DNA of 7,926 nucleotides, taken from NCBI GenBank assembly GCA_002431715.1, contig DJHI01000004.1, positions 10,310-18,235 on the forward strand. The letters run 5' to 3'. This DNA is from Armatimonadetes bacterium UBA5829 (lineage in GTDB: Bacteria > Armatimonadota > UBA5829). Made by a program: the position numbers and the translations under genes. The notes below the pieces were generated by a model that did no database searches, had not been told where the DNA came from, and saw only the letters and a list, made by a program, of their open reading frames with translations. This document shows, in pieces, positions 5,644 through 7,926 of the stretch; position 1 is the first letter of the stretch; each line of letters begins with the position of its first letter.

Positions 5644-6507
5644 TTATCCACAGTAACCAGCCATTGCATCGAGAATTGACTTTGCGTCTTTTGCTGCCTG
5701 CTTCCTTACAGTCTGATCGTCACGAAGTTGCTGAGGTTGATATGAACATAGCCTTGATTGAACCTCTTTGATGATCTTGTCTAGGTTAGGGTCCTCGAAA
5801 ACATTCAATCTAGGTAGCAGATCGGCCAACTCCACAATATTCGTGACCATCGAATCACGGAATATTTTCTCGTCATCTGACAGCCTATCTACCATATGAC
5901 CGACTGCTGTATGAAGCCTGGTCCAAAGATCATTGAGCGCCGTCTGTGATCGATCTTTAACTCTGGACTCGATATCCTGCTGGATACGATCTACCTCTGC
6001 AGATTGCAAAGACACCCTGAAGTCTCCAGCGTCCGGCAACGGCGTGATATACATATCGAAGTTGTAACGGTCGCCGATCTGACCGGCTGAAGGGTAATCG
6101 TCTGCTCGAAACATACCATTAAGCCTGATTCTTGCTTCTTCTACAAGCGATGGATAGTTGAGTATGAACTTCTGAACTGAAGCATTGAACTTCTCTTTAT
6201 AGCTCTGCATAGCCTGCATATACACCAGGTAATTCGCGCTAGGCAGAACACGATCTCCCCAGTCAGACCAGGGAAGGGTATTTGCATAATGGAACTCTCG
6301 AACTTCAGTCACGATCTTGCTGATTTCCTTGATGGCCTTCTCAGCTATCAAGACCTTGTTGTAGCGGCCGGCCGATTCTTCAGTATTGTAATCCTGCGCT
6401 ACTTTCGCGCTGACCGCTTTATCATACTTGCGGCCGGTCCACTGAGAGATTGAAAGATGCACGAGCATTGCCTTGTTGGTGAGTGACGCGTTTTCTGTAG
6501 ATGTCAT
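5644..6507 (-). CDS. Phage-type MoxR/VWA-associated protein of unknown function (287 aa)
   Basis: I recognise the overall pattern from phage and prophage genomes, where a protein like this sits between a MoxR-type ATPase and a VWA peptidase-like gene. I think of it as DUF3150-like but cannot confirm the family name. Motifs I associate with the family are SQWTGRKYDKAV (21-32), AGRYNKVLI (46-54), FHYANTLPWSDWGDRVLPSA (72-91), an FNASVQKFILNYPSLVEEA region (107-125), MFRADDYPSA (132-141), PDAGDFRV (158-165), DLWTRL (193-198), IFRDSMVTNIVELADLLPRL (215-234) and the C-terminal AMAGYCG. It is mostly helical, without signal peptide, membrane segment or an enzymatic motif known to me. Its ATG overlaps the ATPase TAA by one base (TAATG). 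AAGGAGG lies about ten bases ahead inside the ATPase gene, so translation is coupled. It is probably an adaptor or substrate of the ATPase-VWA pair. Confidence 0.75.
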   Translation of the reverse strand: MTSTENASLTNKAMLVHLSISQWTGRKYDKAVSAKVAQDYNTEESAGRYNKVLIAEKAIKEISKIVTEVREFHYANTLPWSDWGDRVLPSANYLVYMQAMQSYKEKFNASVQKFILNYPSLVEEARIRLNGMFRADDYPSAGQIGDRYNFDMYITPLPDAGDFRVSLQSAEVDRIQQDIESRVKDRSQTALNDLWTRLHTAVGHMVDRLSDDEKIFRDSMVTNIVELADLLPRLNVFEDPNLDKIIKEVQSRLCSYQPQQLRDDQTVRKQAAKDAKSILDAMAGYCG

Positions 6508-7490
6508 TAGAATAAGACCTCCTTATGGTTGATTGACCACTCGATAAAAGCACGGGTATTGGCTATCTCCGGCTTGTTCTTGAGAATGTCCTTAGCCAAT
6601 AGAACGGAGAACTCAGCAGGCAACCGATTTGCATACTGAAACACTGCATCGGCTGTAGTGTCAGAAGTCTTCTTGACCAGCGCTCCGGTAAGAGCGTAGA
6701 GTGTCGCCGGGTCATCTGGAACCGGAGCCGCAGCCGGGTTCATCAGGATAACATCCGGGTTAGGTAGGTTCTGGAATATTTTCAGGAAACCTAGAAGCTC
6801 AGCCGCCGCGCCATCTCCGACAGTTCCCGTCAATAGCTCATACTGGATATGAGCAGGTGGATTAGAAGCAAGTATCTTGCTCACGAACTCCCAAGATCGA
6901 GGAGAAGGGAACGCCTTCTCATTCCTAGCCGGGTCAAATGCGTGTAGCAGGTTAGGTCTGAATCTCAGGAAAGCGATAAGCTCAACCTCGATACAAAAGG
7001 ATAGCGCCCAGGCTACCCAATCGTCCAGATCGCAGTCAACTCCAATGTGAACAAAGCGATTAGCCAAAGCAGAAGGCATCCTCGAAGTGACTGCTCTGTC
7101 AGTCTCACGATTGCCCGCCGCTATGACCGTCCAACCGTCCGGCAATTCATACTCTCCAAGCTTGCGGTCGAGGACAAGCTGATAACAAGCCGCCTGGACA
7201 AGCTGAGGAGCGGCATTCAACTCATCAAGGAACAAGATACCAGCTCCATCACGAGGAAGGAACTCGGGAGTCGCCCAATGCGCTCTGTTGTCACCGTTCA
7301 CGTGCGGTAGACCTCGAAGATCAACCGGGTCGAGCAAGACTGCTCTAATGTCAATAAGCTGTAGGTTGTTACGGTCGGCGCACTGCTTGACTATCGCCGA
7401 TTTGCCAATACCAGGAGCGCCCCACAGGAACCCAGGCTGCTTGATATTAACAAGAGTGTCTAAAGCGCTACTCGCGTCACTCGGTTTCAT
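6507..7490 (-). CDS. MoxR-family AAA+ ATPase
   Basis: This 327-residue AAA+ ATPase uses ATP to remodel protein partners. It shows Walker A GAPGIGKS (24-31), Walker B ILFLDE (85-90), the insert region RAVLLDPVDLRGLP, sensor 1 AAGNRETD (N127), the arginine finger in ALANRF (R145) and sensor 2 in SPRSWEF (R198). A MoxR-specific C-terminal helical region follows. All key residues are present, so it should hydrolyse ATP and form rings. I chose the ATG at 7490 because AAGGAG (7498-7503) lies seven bases upstream. A longer frame to 7637 would overlap the 74-residue gene and adds a sequence unlike the family. It is second in the operon and overlaps the next gene by one base. With the VWA protein it recalls RavA-ViaA, NorQ-NorD and CobS-CobT. 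The physiological target is unknown. Cytoplasmic. Confidence 0.92.
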   Translation of the reverse strand: MKPSDASSALDTLVNIKQPGFLWGAPGIGKSAIVKQCADRNNLQLIDIRAVLLDPVDLRGLPHVNGDNRAHWATPEFLPRDGAGILFLDELNAAPQLVQAACYQLVLDRKLGEYELPDGWTVIAAGNRETDRAVTSRMPSALANRFVHIGVDCDLDDWVAWALSFCIEVELIAFLRFRPNLLHAFDPARNEKAFPSPRSWEFVSKILASNPPAHIQYELLTGTVGDGAAAELLGFLKIFQNLPNPDVILMNPAAAPVPDDPATLYALTGALVKKTSDTTADAVFQYANRLPAEFSVLLAKDILKNKPEIANTRAFIEWSINHKEVLF

Positions 7491-7506
7491 GTAGATTCTC
7501 CTTCTT

Positions 7507-7731
7507 TTATCGATCAAATGATTCACGTAAGGTATGGACATTAGATTCAATGTCGTCAAGTAATACGTAACACATAAAATCCGGTTTTTGGCTGCTATCA
7601 ACCCATTCAATAGTCTCATTAAAGACGGACAACGCATTGAGGAGTAAGGATTTAGCTTCAGCTACTTCATCAGGAGGGTTCTGCCCGCACTCCTTTTCGA
7701 TAAGATTCTTGATGGTTTCTATATTGCTCAT
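7507..7731 (-). CDS. Small acidic protein of unknown function, first gene of the MoxR operon (74 aa)
   Basis: The ATG at 7731 has AAGGAG (plus-strand 7739-7744) seven bases upstream, the same layout as the ATPase gene. The gene ends 16 bases before the ATPase start, so the two are almost surely cotranscribed. The protein is acidic and predicted helical (MSNIETIKNLIEKEC, then EVAEAKSLLLNALSVFNETI, later LLDDIESNVHTLRESF). It has two isolated cysteines and no membrane segment. I do not recognise a family. Position suggests a small accessory or regulatory subunit of the ATPase module, but nothing in the sequence shows its role. The alternative, an N-terminal extension of the ATPase, is in another frame and overlaps this gene. 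Confidence 0.7.
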   Translation of the reverse strand: MSNIETIKNLIEKECGQNPPDEVAEAKSLLLNALSVFNETIEWVDSSQKPDFMCYVLLDDIESNVHTLRESFDR

Positions 7732-7747
7732 TGCTCAGCTCCTTGTG

Positions 7748-7790
7748 ACGATGATTATAATTATCGTTTGTCGTTAGTCCATAGCAAAAA
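7748..7790 (-). promoter_or_regulatory. Candidate operon promoter with a palindrome over its -10
   Basis: On the minus strand a perfect TATAAT lies at 7759-7754, with an overlapping GATAAT a few bases before it. TTGCTA 16 bases ahead of GATAAT, within the A/T run near 7785, is the most likely -35. The -10 is the centre of a 20-bp near-perfect palindrome (7748-7767: ACGAT-x-ATTATAAT-x-ATCGT, one non-matching pair). A repressor bound there would block transcription of the 74-aa, MoxR, 287-aa and VWA genes. Distance to the ribosome-binding site is about ten bases, so the leader would be very short. Confidence 0.45.
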
Positions 7791-7805
7791 AGCTAGTTAG
7801 TAGCT
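7786..7805 (-). terminator. Weak terminator-like hairpin upstream of the operon
   Basis: AGCTA (7791-7795) and TAGCT (7801-7805) form a five-pair stem around GTTAG. Read on the minus strand, it is followed by a run of T residues (plus-strand A run 7786-7791). The stem is short and AT-rich. It could end a gene entering from the right edge: one minus-strand frame is open from 7924 to a TAG at 7795-7793, inside this hairpin. Confidence 0.3.
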
Positions 7806-7924
7806 GGTTTTGAACATCTGGGGAGGAAGTGATCTTCCAATTGGCCTGTTGTCCTGTTCAGGTGACGTCGTATACCACATATATCGTGCGTGAAGTCGAA
7901 CACTGGGAAATTCAGCAATCTACA
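7793..7924 (-). other. Open frame at the right edge, possible C-terminal fragment
   Basis: One minus-strand frame is open from the window edge to a TAG at 7795-7793, about 43 codons (for example FDFTHDICGIRRHLNRTTGQ). It is too short to recognise and its composition is not strongly coding. Its stop lies within the terminator-like hairpin, which mildly supports a gene end. A plus-strand frame from 7814 to the edge is also open and competes with it. The stretch also holds a small hairpin, GGAAG-TGAT-CTTCC (7825-7838). Confidence 0.2.
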
Positions 7925-7926
7925 AA

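Noticed and set aside
7491..7637. Longer N-terminus for the MoxR ATPase
   Set aside because: The extension overlaps the 74-residue gene, is unlike the family, and the ATG at 7490 has an AAGGAG site at ideal spacing.
7829..7926. Possible plus-strand gene start after GGGAGGAA
   Set aside because: The GTG lies only two bases from the ribosome-binding-like GGAGG, the next in-frame TTG is too far, and only 32 codons are visible.
1..7926. tRNA, rRNA, CRISPR arrays, insertion sequences
   Set aside because: I looked for cloverleaf-like ends near the integrase, regular spaced repeats and transposase motifs, and saw none.

Overview
The window looks like part of a Gram-negative bacterial chromosome carrying the left end of an integrated mobile element. 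A C-terminal fragment of a probable outer-membrane beta-barrel protein supports the Gram-negative reading. Base composition is near 50% G+C in the left flank (29 of 60 bases at 1981-2040). It falls sharply in the integrase gene (17 of 60 at 3001-3060). The sequence does not fix the phylum.

Left flank, 1-2710 (ordinary chromosome). It holds the 3' part of the beta-barrel gene (+), a sugar phosphate isomerase/epimerase-type TIM barrel (+, start at a TTG with a good ribosome-binding site), and a convergent 110-residue DsrE/YedF-like protein (-). The last two genes meet tail to tail with no base between their stop codons. The 2710-2943 gap is AT-rich and repeat-rich: an 11-bp inverted repeat next to the DsrE-like start, and three TGGCA repeats before the integrase.

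Mobile segment, 2944 to at least 7731. A complete tyrosine recombinase (+) is followed by genes that all run on the minus strand. In transcription order (right to left) the main operon is: a 74-residue unknown protein, a MoxR-type AAA+ ATPase, a 287-residue protein of a family I recall from phage genomes, and a predicted metallopeptidase fused to a von Willebrand A (VWA) domain. Each gene has a strong ribosome-binding site. The ATPase and the 287-residue gene overlap by one base, and a 46-nt hairpin separates the latter from the VWA gene. A second, shorter unit with its own sigma70-type promoter encodes a 77-residue helix-turn-helix protein overlapping a 61-residue acidic protein, which converges on the integrase.

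Functionally, the ATPase and VWA protein resemble the MoxR-VWA chaperone pairs (RavA-ViaA, NorQ-NorD, CobS-CobT), in which the ATPase remodels a target presented by the VWA partner. The combination with the 287-residue protein looks like a phage-type module whose target is unknown. The most notable point is that the peptidase domain carries HAVMH where the family normally has HExxH. The catalytic glutamate is therefore replaced by alanine although the surrounding metal-site residues are kept. No structural phage genes, RNA genes or CRISPR arrays are visible, and the right end of the element lies outside the window.
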